This document shows, piece by piece, positions 1 through 11,099 of a DNA stretch of 64,000 bases. A program made the position numbers and the translations under genes. The number at the start of each line of letters is the position of its first letter. The first letter of the stretch is position 1. The stretch spans positions 12,512,862 to 12,576,861 of the forward strand of contig NC_033798.1 in the NCBI RefSeq assembly GCF_001876935.1, in the 5' to 3' direction. The DNA is from Asparagus officinalis. Its lineage: Eukaryota; Streptophyta; Magnoliopsida; Asparagales; Asparagaceae. The notes under the pieces were generated by a model, which saw nothing but the letters and a program-made list of their open reading frames with translations, was not told the DNA's origin and ran no database searches.

Positions 1-1305
1 ATCAATAGGGAGAGTCCAGCCATTGTAATAATCCCAACCAAGTTGATAGTGATCGAAAAGCAGACAAGAATGCCGACATTGATAAACCCTCCCATTGACA
101 ATAATGCTAGGGGTGGTCCCTCGGATGATAACAATACAAAGGATGACTACATCGCTTCTCCTCAGGACCACTCAAAGAAAGATACGAGCGAGGATAAGAA
201 GATGAGGAACTTAGAGAGCAAAATCAATACATTGATGAGTGCTCAAGAAGTAAAGAAATCTGGAATACTGTATCTATACCCGAGAGTGTGGGAATCAATT
301 CCATACCTAACAAAGTTTAATTTGATCAACTTCACGTCATTCGACGGAAAAGGTTCCCCCACTCAACATTTAATATACTTTAAGTCTCAATTGGGAATAA
401 TTTTCGGCAATGAACCTTTGATGGTATGGTCATTCATTGGAACCCTTCGCGAGGCAGCCTTCGATTGGTACCATCATCTTAAGCCTGGGAGTATCAGCAG
501 TTAGGATGACATAGAGGATATGTTTCTTACAAATTTCTTCAATGACGACATCGAGGTTTCAATCGGAATGTTATTCGATGAGAAACAGAAGGACGGAGAG
601 TTAGTCGAGAACTTCATTAAACGATTCTGGAACAAAATGATGAATTATCGAGATCCGGTCAGCAAGGAATTCATCCTGGAAACTTGTCATAACATTCTTT
701 CATTAGATATCCTCGAAGCCATGGGAATAGCACCATCCAGGACTTGGAAGGATTTGAAGGTGCAAGGAGAACGAGTCGAACACTTCCTCAAGAGAAAGAA
801 GGCCGAAAGAGGTCAAACTATGACAAATACTCCACAGCAGAATTTTGTCCCACGGGGTAAAGGAAAAGCACAAGTGAACGCAGTGGATGCGAACCAAACA
901 TTCGAGCTGCAACCGCAACCGCAACAACAACAGCAAAAGGCGTCTCAGCAGTCATGGCGGCAACAATAGCCTCAAAAAAAAAGACCACAGTACTGAAATT
1001 CCCAAAGGTTTACTCTTTTAGAGAAGACAATTTCCCCGGTATTTTCAAATACTTCATAAAGAACAACAAGATTAAGTTGCCTCCAAGCCAAGATCAGGAA
1101 GACGCTAAAAAGGTTAATAACCCGAAGCTTACTACGGCTTTCATAGAGCGGTTATCCCCTACCAAGTCTTGTTATTCCCTCAAAGATAAAATTCAAGCTT
1201 TGATTGATGTTGGGATCAAAACTATGAAACCGTCTAAGAAGAAGAAGGTGGGTGCGAAAGCAGTGTCAATCAGCTTCGGATCTGTTCCCCTGAATTGGTT
1301 TTAGC
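1..1305 (+). pseudogene. gag of copy A, broken
   Basis: The capsid-like core runs from about 240 to 800, with the retrotransposon-gag pattern of an aromatic-rich FDGKGSPTQHL segment followed by a WYHHLKPGSI segment and an L-x-N-FFND segment. A TAG at 502-504 sits where the family has Trp (SIS-S-stop-DDIED), and the same frame resumes at once. After a Gln-rich stretch (about 905-960) the frame shifts at the A-run 972-981. It continues as KFPKVYSF and then CYSLKDKIQALIDVG, which resembles the Gag C-terminal zone of Ogre-like Tat elements. Both lesions are present in copy B, so they are ancestral. No CCHC knuckle is visible. Confidence 0.8.
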
Positions 1306-1313
1306 CCGAACCC

Positions 1314-1970
1314 ATAATAAACGTAGCGGTGAAGACCGTCAATAACGATCCTCAAAAATAGCACCAGAAAGGGCTTGTGCCATACACAACCCCAAATGAT
1401 AAGATTCTCTGGGTCCATACCGATCTGATTGAAGATGAACAATGGGTGGGAGCCTCGTCTAAGAAGAAATCAAAAGGCAAAGGAAAGTCTTATTGCGGAG
1501 CCTCGGCCATTCCAGAAGGAAATGGTGAAAGAATACCTACTTTCCCACTCTCCAAAGATGAGCAAGAATTCTTTGTAACTAATGGAGAATCAGTCTTTGC
1601 TACCCGGAGTGGGAACGTATACCATTTCAAATACCTGAGTGCCTCCAATCAGTTAGCTGAACAGGGGTGACCAAAAATGTTCCTTCTAAAATATTAGCTT
1701 AAATGGGAGTGGCCATAACTCCCCCCGAAGTTGTTGAGAAGACTCAACAAAAGCAAAATGAGAAAGAACCCTTATATCAAGAGGTTCAAATCCCGAAGCA
1801 GTCTCGATTCAATCAACCGATTGGAAGAGACAAACCAAGAAGTTCGAATACTCTGCATCACTTCGATATCATGACATAATTAGCTCCCTACATTTCTTTC
1901 ACCAAGAAGGACATGCATATAAAGAATTCAAAGCATGACCGGGCACATTAGTTCCAGCGTTGTTAACCGG
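1314..1970 (+). pseudogene. decayed gag-protease linker, copy A
   Basis: A 97-codon open segment (1377-1670) has a Lys-rich start and the stretch GERIPTFPLSKDEQEFF. It is followed by a stop-rich part up to the protease. Position and collinearity with copy B (38222-38880) make it the linker of the Gag-Pol polyprotein. No named domain is recognised. The strong conservation between copies reflects recent common descent and is no sign of function. Confidence 0.5.
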
Positions 1971-2717
1971 ATCCAAGTCGATCTGGGTTCTGCTATTAGC
2001 ATCATACCACTCTGATTGATGTACAGTCTCGGAATAACAGCCAGTAAACTAGCCTCCATGGGAACTACGATCTATGTGTTCAATACCAGTAGGTCCAGAC
2101 CATTAGATAAAATCCGAGTAAAGTGCCAGATTAGAGATTTGATGTCAGAGGTCACGTGTTATGTGATCGACGCAGAGACTTCTTATAACTTACTGTTGGG
2201 TCGTCCATGGATCCATAATAATGTTATAGTCCTTTCTATCCTCCATCAGTGTCTTAAATATGTAGACACTAATAATAAGGTCAAAACGGTGGTCACGGAT
2301 AAGCAACCATTTAAGGGGTTAGAAAATTATTTTATTGACTCCCTTCTCTATAGTGCTAAATCCGATACTGAACCATTGGCCCAAGGTACGGACAGCGGAG
2401 AAGAAGCTGATACCGAACCTAGGTTTGATTACGATGGTGGTTTTGTACTTAATGATATTGTACCCATTGTAATCGATCTTGACGATGGAGAGTCATCGGA
2501 TACTAGTTATAATTGGCAACATGCCGAAGAAATAACAATAAATAATGATTTAGAGTACTCGTTGTGTCTTGATAACGTCATGAAGGGGTTATACGATGAC
2601 CCTGATTTGTATATGCCACTTCAATCATATTGCATGACGAAGAAGCATGTTCAGGATTCATTCAGAACAACGCTTATTATTCCTACAAAAGCAGGGGGTG
2701 AAAAGGAAGTTATCTAG
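1971..2717 (+). pseudogene. retroviral-type aspartic protease domain, copy A
   Basis: The active-site loop reads VDLGSAISIIPL near 1975-2015, where gypsy proteases have D-x-G-S followed by N and a hydrophobic stretch. An in-frame stop follows at about 2011. The second half of the fold is recognisable by SYNLLLGRPWIH near 2182-2215, a hallmark of plant gypsy proteases. An acidic tail (about 2360-2560) ends at the TAG at 2715-2717. In the family this enzyme cuts the Gag-Pol precursor. Here the internal stop and the flanking frame breaks make it a relic. Confidence 0.75.
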
Positions 2718-3000
2718 GTAAAGGGAAGGAGTTTTCGGTACCAGATCACTTCTTGAGAGAAGATGACGATGATGATAAACATGCTCCTCATTTATTCTGA
2801 TATGGCACAAAAGCGCGTAATCTCATGGAAAAATACGGATATGATCTTACACTCGATGAAGGTCTTTGCTTTGGTCGAGGTCTGTAGGCTCCGCCTCGTA
2901 TGGCCTATGTACCAAAAGGAAAACCCGATAATTATTATAGATACAGAAGAGGTTTAGGCTATGTCTCCTCGTCCGATGACAAGTTCTACTGACAAGTCAT
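2718..3000 (+). pseudogene. G-patch-like segment between protease and RT, copy A
   Basis: The frame encodes ARNLMEKYGYDLTLDEGL and then a GRGL and GLGY-containing stretch, the Gly-rich segment that many plant gypsy elements carry between protease and reverse transcriptase. Copy A has a TGA at about 2800 and a TAG near 2885. Copy B keeps the same 79-codon stretch open (39728-39967). This makes these two stops younger than the A/B split. Confidence 0.55.
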
Positions 3001-3010
3001 CTGTCAAATA

Positions 3011-3981
3011 GCTAATAAGGGCAAAGACGAATATTCTTCCAATTCTTCAGCCTGGGATTCTGATACTAGTCTTGGAGAAATGTTCAAAAGACTAATGTCA
3101 AACATGACTACGATCGACCCCCTCACCATTGAGGAAGACGATCAAATAACAACTTGGGAAGACCCTTGGGCTCATCACCTGAATATCCAGTACGGTGATA
3201 GGTTTGAACAAAGGGAACCCCCTACCGAGGACCAAGTAATCCAGGTGAATATGGAAGATGAGGATAATCCGAAGCTAATATTCATTAGTGACAACCTCCC
3301 GTCAAATGAGAAATAAGAGTTAATTGCCCACATTAGGGAATACATCGATGTTTTTGCCTGGAACTACGAGGATATGCAAGGACTTGATCTAAATGTGGCA
3401 ATGCACCACCTTAACATTAAGCCAGATGTCAAACCTATCAAACAACAGCAAAGACGGTTTAGTCTGCAAATCATGGAAGCGATCGAATCAGAAGTTAAAA
3501 CGCTTATTGACTCGGGTTTCATTAGGGAGGAACAACACCCTGTATGGCTTGCCAATATTTTCCCAGTCCTTAAGAAGAATAGGAAAATCAGAATCTGTAT
3601 CGATTTTAGAGATCTTAACATGGTCTGCCCGAAAGACGATTTCCCTCTTCCCATCATGGATGTTATCATTGACAGCGCGTGCCGATTCGAGAGAATGTCC
3701 TACATGGACGGATTTTCTGGTTATAACCAGATAAAAATGCACCCATATGACGAAAAGCATACCGTGTTTAGAACACCCCTCAGTGTTTTCTGCTACACCG
3801 TCATGCCCTTCGTCTTAAAGAATACAGGTGCCGCCTAACAGAGAGCCATGTTGAAGATTTTCCAAGAGCATCTCCAGAAGACTGTTGAATGCTATGTGGA
3901 TGATCTAGTCATGAAAAACCATGACAAGAATGATCATATCAAGGACTTGAAGACGATGTTCGACTTAATGCGGACTCATTA
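3011..3981 (+). pseudogene. reverse transcriptase domain, copy A, 3' end deleted
   Basis: The fingers and palm are clear: the IDSGFIRE segment, the KIRICIDFRDLN motif, the DGFSGYNQI motif and the catalytic YVDD box at 3893-3904. A TAA at 3315-3317 precedes the domain. A second stop at about 3836-3838 replaces the residue before QRAM. The domain ends abruptly at 3981, where copy B continues for another 200 bases of thumb before the 1463-bp insertion. In the family RT copies the genomic RNA into DNA. The YVDD residues are intact, but this reading frame cannot be translated through. Confidence 0.85.
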
Positions 3982-3982
3982 A

Positions 3983-4191
3983 TGGATAATTTGGAAATTG
4001 ATTTTCCAATGGGCTTCTTTGATTCATTTCTTCATTTAATCGATGGGTTTTTGTTGAGAGATGAGAGTTTGAGATTTATTCTTCATTAACCTGCAATTAA
4101 AAGATAAAAACAATTATTAGTGATATATTTATTCATATAAATTAGATAATGAGGGTATAAAATTATAATAAAATATGATTATCAACCATTC
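3983..4191. mobile_element. right-hand remnant of the 1463-bp insertion in pol
   Basis: These 209 bases match the last part of the copy B insertion (42429-42637). They end at the same 9-bp target duplication (4192-4200). A deletion of about 1.48 kb removed the rest of the insertion together with the RT thumb. One shared T at the junction is the only microhomology. Confidence 0.7.
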
Positions 4192-4200
4192 TCCAGGCTC

Positions 4201-4614
4201 ACAAAGAAGGGCATGTCATTTATATGGGATGACGCTTGTCAAAAAGCATTCGAAGATATCAAAGAATATCTCTCAATACCTCCAGTACTCGTTGCACTGA
4301 AGTTAGGCAAACCGTTTTTAATTTATATCAAGGTGACGAGCCACTCGTTAAGTGCATTACTTGCGCAAGATGACGACAACGGTCATAAACATGATGTATA
4401 CTACCTAAACCGGACCCTTGTGGGCATCGAATCCCAATATCCAATAATTGAAAGGGAGTGTCTCGCCTTGGTATTCACTATTCAAAATACGAGGCACTAC
4501 CTGGTCAGACAGACGATTTACATCATTTCTAATGTTAACCTAGTCCGAGTGTTCATAACGCAACCGCCTTTCATGAATTGGTGGTTAGTGAAATGGGCCC
4601 TACTTCTGTCTTAA
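4201..4614 (+). pseudogene. gypsy RNase H domain, copy A
   Basis: The start matches the RT-RNase H linker (FIWDDACQKAFEDIKEYL). The RNase H core follows: LGKPFLIYIKVTSHSLSALL, then VYYLNRTL and the YPIIERECLALVF motif. This is the ordinary Ty3/gypsy RNase H that removes RNA from the hybrid. The frame closes at a TAA at 4612-4614 in the tail. It follows directly on the 9-bp target duplication of the pol insertion. Confidence 0.8.
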
Positions 4615-4683
4615 TAAGATCTACACTTTAAAGAAGTAGCGAAATGGGCCCTACTTCTATCTTAATAAGATCTACACTTTAAA
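4590..4683. repeat. 51-bp tandem duplication, one mismatch
   Basis: The block starting at 4590 recurs at 4641 with a G/A difference. Copy B has only one copy (43046 onward). It is therefore private to copy A. Confidence 0.8.
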
Positions 4684-4791
4684 CAACGAATGTTGATTAA
4701 AGGACAAGCTATTTGTGATCTTCTAACGGCTAGCCCAACTACGGATACCGTCGAGATATATGATGATCTGCCAGATGAAACCCACAAAGTC

Positions 4792-4867
4792 AACGTTACT
4801 TCCCATAAATAAGTATGGTGTTTATGCTTAACGTTACTTCCCATAAACAAGTATGGTGTTTATACTT
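4792..4867. repeat. 38-bp tandem duplication at the start of the second RNase H
   Basis: The block begins AACGTTACTTCCCATAAA and occurs at 4792 and again at 4830 with few differences. Copy B has the same pair (43196-43272), so the duplication is ancestral. Confidence 0.75.
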
Positions 4868-5291
4868 CTATGGGGATTCTCGAGCAGCTAACGTAGCAAG
4901 TACTCCCGAATGTTCTAAGATCTCCTCTGGAGTCAGAGTTGTCTTAGTTTCCCTGGGAAAACATGTAATACCTCGAGCCTACTCACTGACCGAGCCATGC
5001 TCAAACAACATAGCCGAATATAACACACTGCTTATTGGACTCAGCTTCGCTAAAGAGCTGGGGGTCGAGTATCTCGAAGCTTTCGTTGATTCTCAGCTGG
5101 TAGTTAATTAAGTTCAAGGAGAGTATGAGGTTAAAAATCAAGATTTGGTACCATATCATAAGATGGTTGTTGAGATGGCAGAATCGTTTGAAGGATTCTT
5201 CATCGAATACATTCCACGTTTACAAAATGCATACGCAGATGCGTTTGCTGCATTAGCAGTATCCCTGGCGCAGCCTCCCGAAACGGAATAG
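4843..5291 (+). pseudogene. second (archaeal-type) RNase H, unit 1, copy A
   Basis: The segment has the archaeal-type RNase H pattern: YGDSRAANVAS at the start, a GV-VVLVS strand, SNNIAEYNTLLIGLSFAKELGV and the DSQLVVN motif. This extra RNase H lies between the normal one and the integrase in Tat elements. The GDS start sits where the catalytic DG-x-A motif is expected. A TAA at 5109-5111 replaces the Gln after DSQLVVN (CAA to TAA), and a TAG follows at about 5289. Between them the C-terminal helices (FIEYIPRLQNAYADAFAAL) are readable. Confidence 0.8.
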
Positions 5292-5339
5292 TTTGTTACG
5301 GTAAAAACTAACCAGCTCTTCGTACTAATCTATGATATA

Positions 5340-6740
5340 GATAATAGAGAGGAGGATACTAAAAAAGTGTATTCAACCCAAGTTGAGTTCAAACCCCAAG
5401 ACTGGCATTTCCCTATCATAGACTATGTCCTGCACGGGATTTTACTAGAAGACACGAAGGAAAAAGACTCAATCCGACAGAGAACATCGAGGTTCTACTA
5501 TAACACACAGAGTAGAACACTATATTGTCAGGGATACAATGGTTTACTACTACGTTGCTTATCGACTAAAAAAGTGGAAGAAGTCCTTAAAGGGACGCAT
5601 GAAGAAGTTTGTGGTGCATACCAACCTGGTCTCAAACTTTATGACCGCATCAAAAGGATAAGATATTTCTGCCAACCATGATCAAAGACGCAGTCATGTA
5701 TTCCCGAAAGTGTCATGTGTGTCAAGTACACATGAATTATATGCACCAACCCCCGGAGCATCTACACCCTTTGGCTACATCATGGCCTTTTGAGACTTGG
5801 GGAGTGGACGTCATGGGTCTCATTTACCCCCCATCGACCAAAGGCGACCGGTTCATCCTAGCAATTACTGATTACTTCTCCAAGTGGCCTGAAGCGATCC
5901 CACTCAAAGAAGTGAATATGAACAACGTCATTATATTTATTAAGCACCATATTATCTACCGATGTGGTTTCCCAAGAGAAGTGAATATGAACAACGTCAT
6001 TATATTTATTAAGCACCATATTATCTACCGATGTGGTTTCCCAAGAAGAATTATACATGACAACGGTCCTCAGTTTGTTAGTAATACCTTCATCAAATTT
6101 TGCGAGAGGTTCAAAATTCAAGACATCTCGTCGACAGCTTACAATCCCACAATAAATGGATTGGCTAAAGACTTTAACAAAAATATCATAAAACTTTTGT
6201 CGAAACTTGTGAAGACCAATAAACGAGATTGGGATGATAAACTCGGCGAAGCCCTATGGGCCTATCACACCATAGTTCGCACGCCGACTGGAACAACATC
6301 GTATTCTGTGGTGTACGGGACTAAAGCGGTTCTTCCATTAGAAATCCAAATTCCATCTCTTCGGATCACTCTCGCAACGGAGATGACGACCGAAGACCAG
6401 CACCAGAAACGTCTTAAAGAACTCAAGATGCTCGATGAAAAGTGCTAGAAAGCCCAACAACATATTGAATTATACAAATCCAGAATTTCCCGAGATTTTG
6501 ATAAAAAGGTTTGACAACGGAGTTTTAAAGAAGGGGACTTGGTCTTAGCTGTCCGATGACCAATGATCCTCAATTCCAAGAAGAAAGACAAGTTCGAACC
6601 CAAATGGGAGGGACCATTTGCGGTAGAGATAGTCTATTCAAATGGCGTGTATCACCTTATTACTAAGGAAGGTGCCCGGCTTATGATGCCGATAAACGGG
6701 AAATTTTTAAAAAAAATACTACCCTTAGTACATTCAAGAT
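5340..6740 (+). pseudogene. integrase, unit 1, copy A, frameshifted and Glu-less
   Basis: The N-terminal zinc-binding part (5367-5681) has HEEVCGAYQ and then KRIRYFC. A one-base loss at the conserved YFWP shifts the frame, and the core continues in the ORF 5678-6448. The catalytic core has Asp at 5807-5809 (WGVDVMG) and Asp at 6059-6061 (IIHDNGPQF). The third catalytic position, 35 residues further, is AAA (Lys) at 6167-6169 where the family has Glu (NGLA-E-x-FNK). The C-terminal part after 6448 is decayed but follows the usual K-x-EPKWEGP-like stretch near 6590-6620. A 69-bp in-frame duplication (5909-6047) repeats 23 residues. Confidence 0.85.
5909..6047. repeat. 69-bp exact tandem duplication in integrase
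   Basis: The blocks start at 5909 and 5978. It keeps the frame and duplicates 23 residues between the first and second catalytic Asp. Copy B has a single copy here. Confidence 0.9.
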
Positions 6741-7613
6741 AACCCATATATCGGGAAGTTCCCAGAAGAATACTACGTGGGGTATTCTTAGGGATAACCC
6801 GATTATTATAAAAAGGGGTAAGTAAGAAATCCCTAGTTAGACCCTGAAGGTCCTTAATGATGAAATGTATCTCATTATCGAGATTGGGTAAGTAAGAAAT
6901 CCCTAGTTAGACCCTGAAGGTCCTTAATGATGAAATGTATCTCATTATCGAGATTAAATTCACCAACTCTCATGAATACTTTTGCTAAGACGAGATTTGA
7001 CCATTTTGATAGATTAATCTTTCCTCACCAAATCCCCCACTGATCAAATCAATTGACGGTGGGTCTACCAAATTCTTATCAGTTAAATCTTTTCAAACTC
7101 TCACCGTGTTCGTACACTTAATGCTCACGTTGTTAAAATACTAACATGACATTCGAAATTTCTATCCGCCAATCTTTGGCAATTTTCAATCTGGACATGT
7201 TAAGTCCTGATCACTTAACATCGAAATCCTCTATCGAGTGGTTAGTACAAGTCGGCATTTTTACTTCTATCTGTATTCCACTCCCACTATTTTCTTAGTC
7301 AAACCTATAAAAGTTAGGACCAAAGCCAGAATCCTCTCTTGATTCCTTCCACGAGTGAGAGGTCCACTTTCAATTTGAGCAATCAAACCTATAAAAGTTA
7401 GGATTACCTCCAGCCCCACTTGGTCAAACCTGTAGATAGTTAGGATCGAGATCGGAATGCCCCTTTCGATGAACGAAATCCTTTTACCTTTACCTATTCG
7501 GCCAAACCTATAAAAGTTAGGGCCAAAATAAGAATTTCATCTTAATAATTGAGAAACTCTTTTCTTGGATTAATCAACCAATCCTATAAAAGTTAAGATT
7601 GCTTGAATATTTA
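6741..7613. other. non-coding spacer 1, copy A, with TATAAAAGTTAGG motifs
   Basis: No reading frame is supported. The motif AACCTATAAAAGTTAGG or a close variant occurs at about 7301, 7386, 7427, 7505 and 7581, some 45-85 bases apart. The spacer matches 9427-10238 in unit 2. Confidence 0.7.
6816..6955. repeat. 70-bp exact tandem duplication in spacer 1
   Basis: The blocks start at 6816 and 6886. The same area in copy B has different duplications (38 bp at 45183/45221 and 65 bp at 45254/45319). Confidence 0.9.
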
Positions 7614-8062
7614 ATAAACAAGTATGGTGTTTATTCTTCAATGGGGATTCTCGAGCAGCTAACGTAGCAAGTACTCCCGGATGTTCTAAGATCTCCTCTG
7701 GAGTCGGAGTTGTCTTAGTTTCCCCGAGAAAACATGTAATGCCTCGAGCCTACTCACTAACCGAGTTGTGCTCAAATAACATAACCGAATATAACACGAT
7801 GCTTATTGGACTCAGCTTCGCTAAAGAGCTAGGGGTCAAGTATCTCGAAGCTTTCGCTGATTCTCAACTGGTAGTTAAATAAGTTCAAGGAGAGTATGAG
7901 GTTAAAAATCAAGATTTGGTACCATATAAAAAGATGGCCGTTGAGATGGCAGAATCGTTTGAAGGATTCTTCATTGAATACATTCCATGTTTACAAAACG
8001 CATACGCAGATGCGCTTGCTGCATTAGCAGTATCCCTGGCGCAGCCTACCGAAACGGAATAG
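7614..8062 (+). pseudogene. second (archaeal-type) RNase H, unit 2, copy A
   Basis: This block is homologous to 4843-5291 and has the same AEYNTMLIGL-like helix (here with Thr replacing Ala before the Glu) and a DSQLVVK motif. It lacks any long open frame. A TAA follows DSQLVVK, at the same place as in unit 1. Its start is fused directly to the end of spacer 1, so it has no upstream reading frame of its own. Confidence 0.75.
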
Positions 8063-8109
8063 TTTGTTACGGTAAAAACTAACCAGCTCTTCGTACTAAT
8101 CTACGATAT

Positions 8110-9426
8110 AGATAACAGAGAGGAGGATACTAAAAAAGTGCATTCGACCCAAGTTGAGTTCAAACCCCAAGACTGGCATTTCCCTATCATAGACTATGTC
8201 CTGCACGGGATTTTACCAGAAGACACGAAGGAAAAAGACTCAATCCGACAGAGAGCATCGAGGTTCTACTATAACACAGAGAGTAGAACACTATATTGTC
8301 AGGCATACAATGGTTTACTACTACGTTGCTTATCGACTAAAGAAGTGGAAGAAGTCCTTAAAGGGACGCATGAAGAAGTTTGTGGTGCATACCAACCTGA
8401 TCTCAAACTTTATGACCACATTAGAAGGATAAGATATTTCTGCCCACCATGATCAAAGATGCAGTCGTGTATTCCCGAATGTGTCATGCGTTACAAGTAC
8501 ACACGAATTATATGCACCAACCCTCGGAGCATCTACACCCTTTGGCTACATTACGGCCTTTCGAGACTTAGGGAGTGGACGTCGTGGGTCTCATTTTTCC
8601 CCCATTGACCAAAGGCGACCGGTTCATCCTAGCAATTACTGATTACTTCTCCAAGTGGGCTGAAGTGATCCCGCTCAAAGAAGTGATGACGAACAACGTC
8701 ATTATATTTATTAAGCACCATATTTTCTATCGATATGGTGTCCCAAGACGAATTATACATGACAATGGTCCTCGGTTTGTTAGTAATACCTTCATCAAAT
8801 TTTGCGAGAGGTTCAAAATTCAAGACATCTCATCGACAGCTTACAATCCCATAACAAATGGATTGGCTAAAGCCTTTAACAAAAGTATCATAAAACTTTT
8901 GTCGAAACTTGCGAAGACTAATAAACAAGATTGGGATGATAAACTCGGCGAAGCCCTATGGGCCTATCACACCATAATTCGCACGCCGACTGGAACAACA
9001 TCGTATTCTGTGGTGTACGGGACTAAAGCGGTTCTTTCATTAGAAATCCAAATTCCATCTCTTCGGATTGCTCTCGCAACGGAGATGACGACCAAAGACA
9101 GCATCAGAAACATCTCAAAGAACTAGAGATGCTCGATGAAAAGTGCTAGAAAGCCCAACAACATATTGAATTATACAAATCCAGAATTTCCCGAGATTTT
9201 GATAAAAGGTTTGACAACGGAGTTTTAAAGAAGGGGACTTGGTCTTAGCTGTCCGATGACCAATGATCCTCAATTCCAAGAAGAAAGACAAGTTCGAACC
9301 CAAATGGGAGGGACCATTTGCGGTAGAGATAGTCTATTCAAATAGCGTGTATCACCTTATTACTAAGGAAGGTGCCCGGCTTATGATGCCGATAAACAGG
9401 AAATTCTTAAAAAAATACTACCCTTA
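8110..9426 (+). pseudogene. integrase, unit 2, copy A, frameshifted and Glu-less
   Basis: The zinc-binding part is open at 8138-8452 and ends at the same frameshift at YFWP as unit 1. The core is open at 8575-9126, with WMDVVGLI at the first Asp position after a stop that replaces Trp, and IIHDNGPRF at the second. The third catalytic position is again AAA (8869-8871). The frame breaks at about 9100 near the TKDSIRN stretch, and the tail to about 9420 is only recognisable by similarity to unit 1. Confidence 0.85.
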
Positions 9427-11095
9427 GTACATTCAAGATAACCCATATATCAGGAAATTCCCAGAAGAATACTACGTGTGGTATTCTTAGGGATAACCCG
9501 ATTATTATAAAAAGGGGTAAGTAAGAAATCTCTAGATAGACGCTGAAGGTCCTTAATGATGAAATGTATCTCATTATCGAGATACAATTCACCAACTCTC
9601 ATGAATACTTTTGCTAAGACGAGATTTGACCATTTTGATAGATCAATCTTTCCTCACAAAATCCCCCACTGATCAAATCAATTGACGGTGGGTCCACCAC
9701 AATCCTATCAGTTAAATCTTTTCAAACTCTCATCGTGTTTGTACACTTAACGCTCACGTTGTTAAAATACTAACACGACATTCGAAATTTCTATCCGCCA
9801 ATCTTTGGCAATTTTCAAACTTGACATGTTAAGTCCTGATCACTTAACATCGAAATCCTTTATCGAGTGGTTAGTACAAGTCAGCATTTTTACTGCTATC
9901 TGTATTCCACTCCCACTATTTTCTTGGTCAAGCCTATAAAAATTAGGGCCAAAGCCAGAATCCTCTCTTGATTCCTTCCACGAACGAGAGGTCCACTTTT
10001 AATTTGAGCAATCAAACCTATAAAAGTTAGGATTACCTCCAGCCCCACTTGGTCAAACCTGTAAATAGTTAGGACCAAGATAGGAATACCCTTTCGATGA
10101 ACGAAATCCTTTTACCTTTACCTATTAGGCCAAACCTATAAAAGTTAGGGCCGAAATCAGAATTTTACCATAATAAATGAGAAATTCTTTTCTTGGATTA
10201 AGCAACCAATCCTATAAAAGTTAGGATTGCTTGAATCTTTCTGATTCTCAGAGTTGAGATCTCACTCCTAGTTTTATCTTTTCGGATTCATGGGATGGAG
10301 ATCCCATTTCGAGTTTCCTTTGCAACTAGAGATAGAATATAAAATTCTTCCTTTTTAGTTTTAAAAGATAGAATATAAAATTCTTCCTCTTCCATTTTTG
10401 GGTTTGTCTTCACCCTAAACAAGATCTGGGGACAGAATATAAAATTCTTCCTCACAAGCATCAGGTTCGTCTTTACTCTAAGAAAAGATACAATTCTTGA
10501 CTTCAAATCTGTGCACTTTATACACGTGGGATTTTATCTCGATCCCTAATTAGAGATAAGCCTACGTCTAACACATGTTGGCGGTTTAGTCTTTTACCGA
10601 ATAAAAACGACACCAGAATATAAGTCTGGAGAATTTTATCCTGAATCCTAAGTAGGGATAAGTCAATGACTAACATACGTTACCGGTTTATTCTTTCACC
10701 GTTTGAAAAGGACACCAGAATCAAATTCTGGGCACTTTTATCTTGAATTCTAAGTAAGGATGACTCAGCGCCTAACACGCGTTGCTGGGTAGTCTATTCT
10801 CGTGACAAAGATAAAGTCTATGTATTCAATATCATAGTGTCAAGCCTAAGAGAATTCATTCTTTTAGCACAAAGTTGTATGTTGAACGGACTTAGATAAT
10901 CTGCATGCTAGCCTGACTCAAACGGTAGTCGGTAAAGACATATCAAATCTGTTGATGGCTGAGAGTTTACCAAAAACCTATAAATTTTATGGTTGATTAT
11001 TCCAAATAGAATGAGACATCATAATAAAAGAGACATAGTGAACGAAAAAGAAAATATCTTCTATTAATATAAAACTGAGTTTGTAGATATAAGAG
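9427..11095. other. non-coding spacer 2, copy A, several repeat types
   Basis: The first part repeats spacer 1, with TATAAAAGTTAGG-type motifs near 9931, 10015, 10057, 10133 and 10210. Next come three copies of AGAATATAAAATTCTTCCT near 10334, 10370 and 10434. Then there are three imperfect repeats of roughly 105 bases (about 10514-10805), each with a CACTTTTATC-like start, a TAAGTAGGGATAAG-like core and GACACCAGAAT. Nothing here supports a gene. Confidence 0.65.
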
Positions 11096-11099
11096 TTGC

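Larger units (their letters stand above)
4843..10238 (+). repeat. 2.7-kb internal tandem duplication of second RNase H, integrase and spacer
   Basis: Unit 1 (4843-7613) and unit 2 (7614 to about 10238) each contain the archaeal-type RNase H, the integrase and the downstream spacer with its TATAAAAGTTAGG motifs. The unit offset is 2771 bases. Unit 1 ends at about 7613, where unit 2 starts with the same ATAAACAAGTATGG. Copy B carries the same arrangement (43248-45983 and 45984-48608). The two units differ from each other more than A differs from B. Confidence 0.85.
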
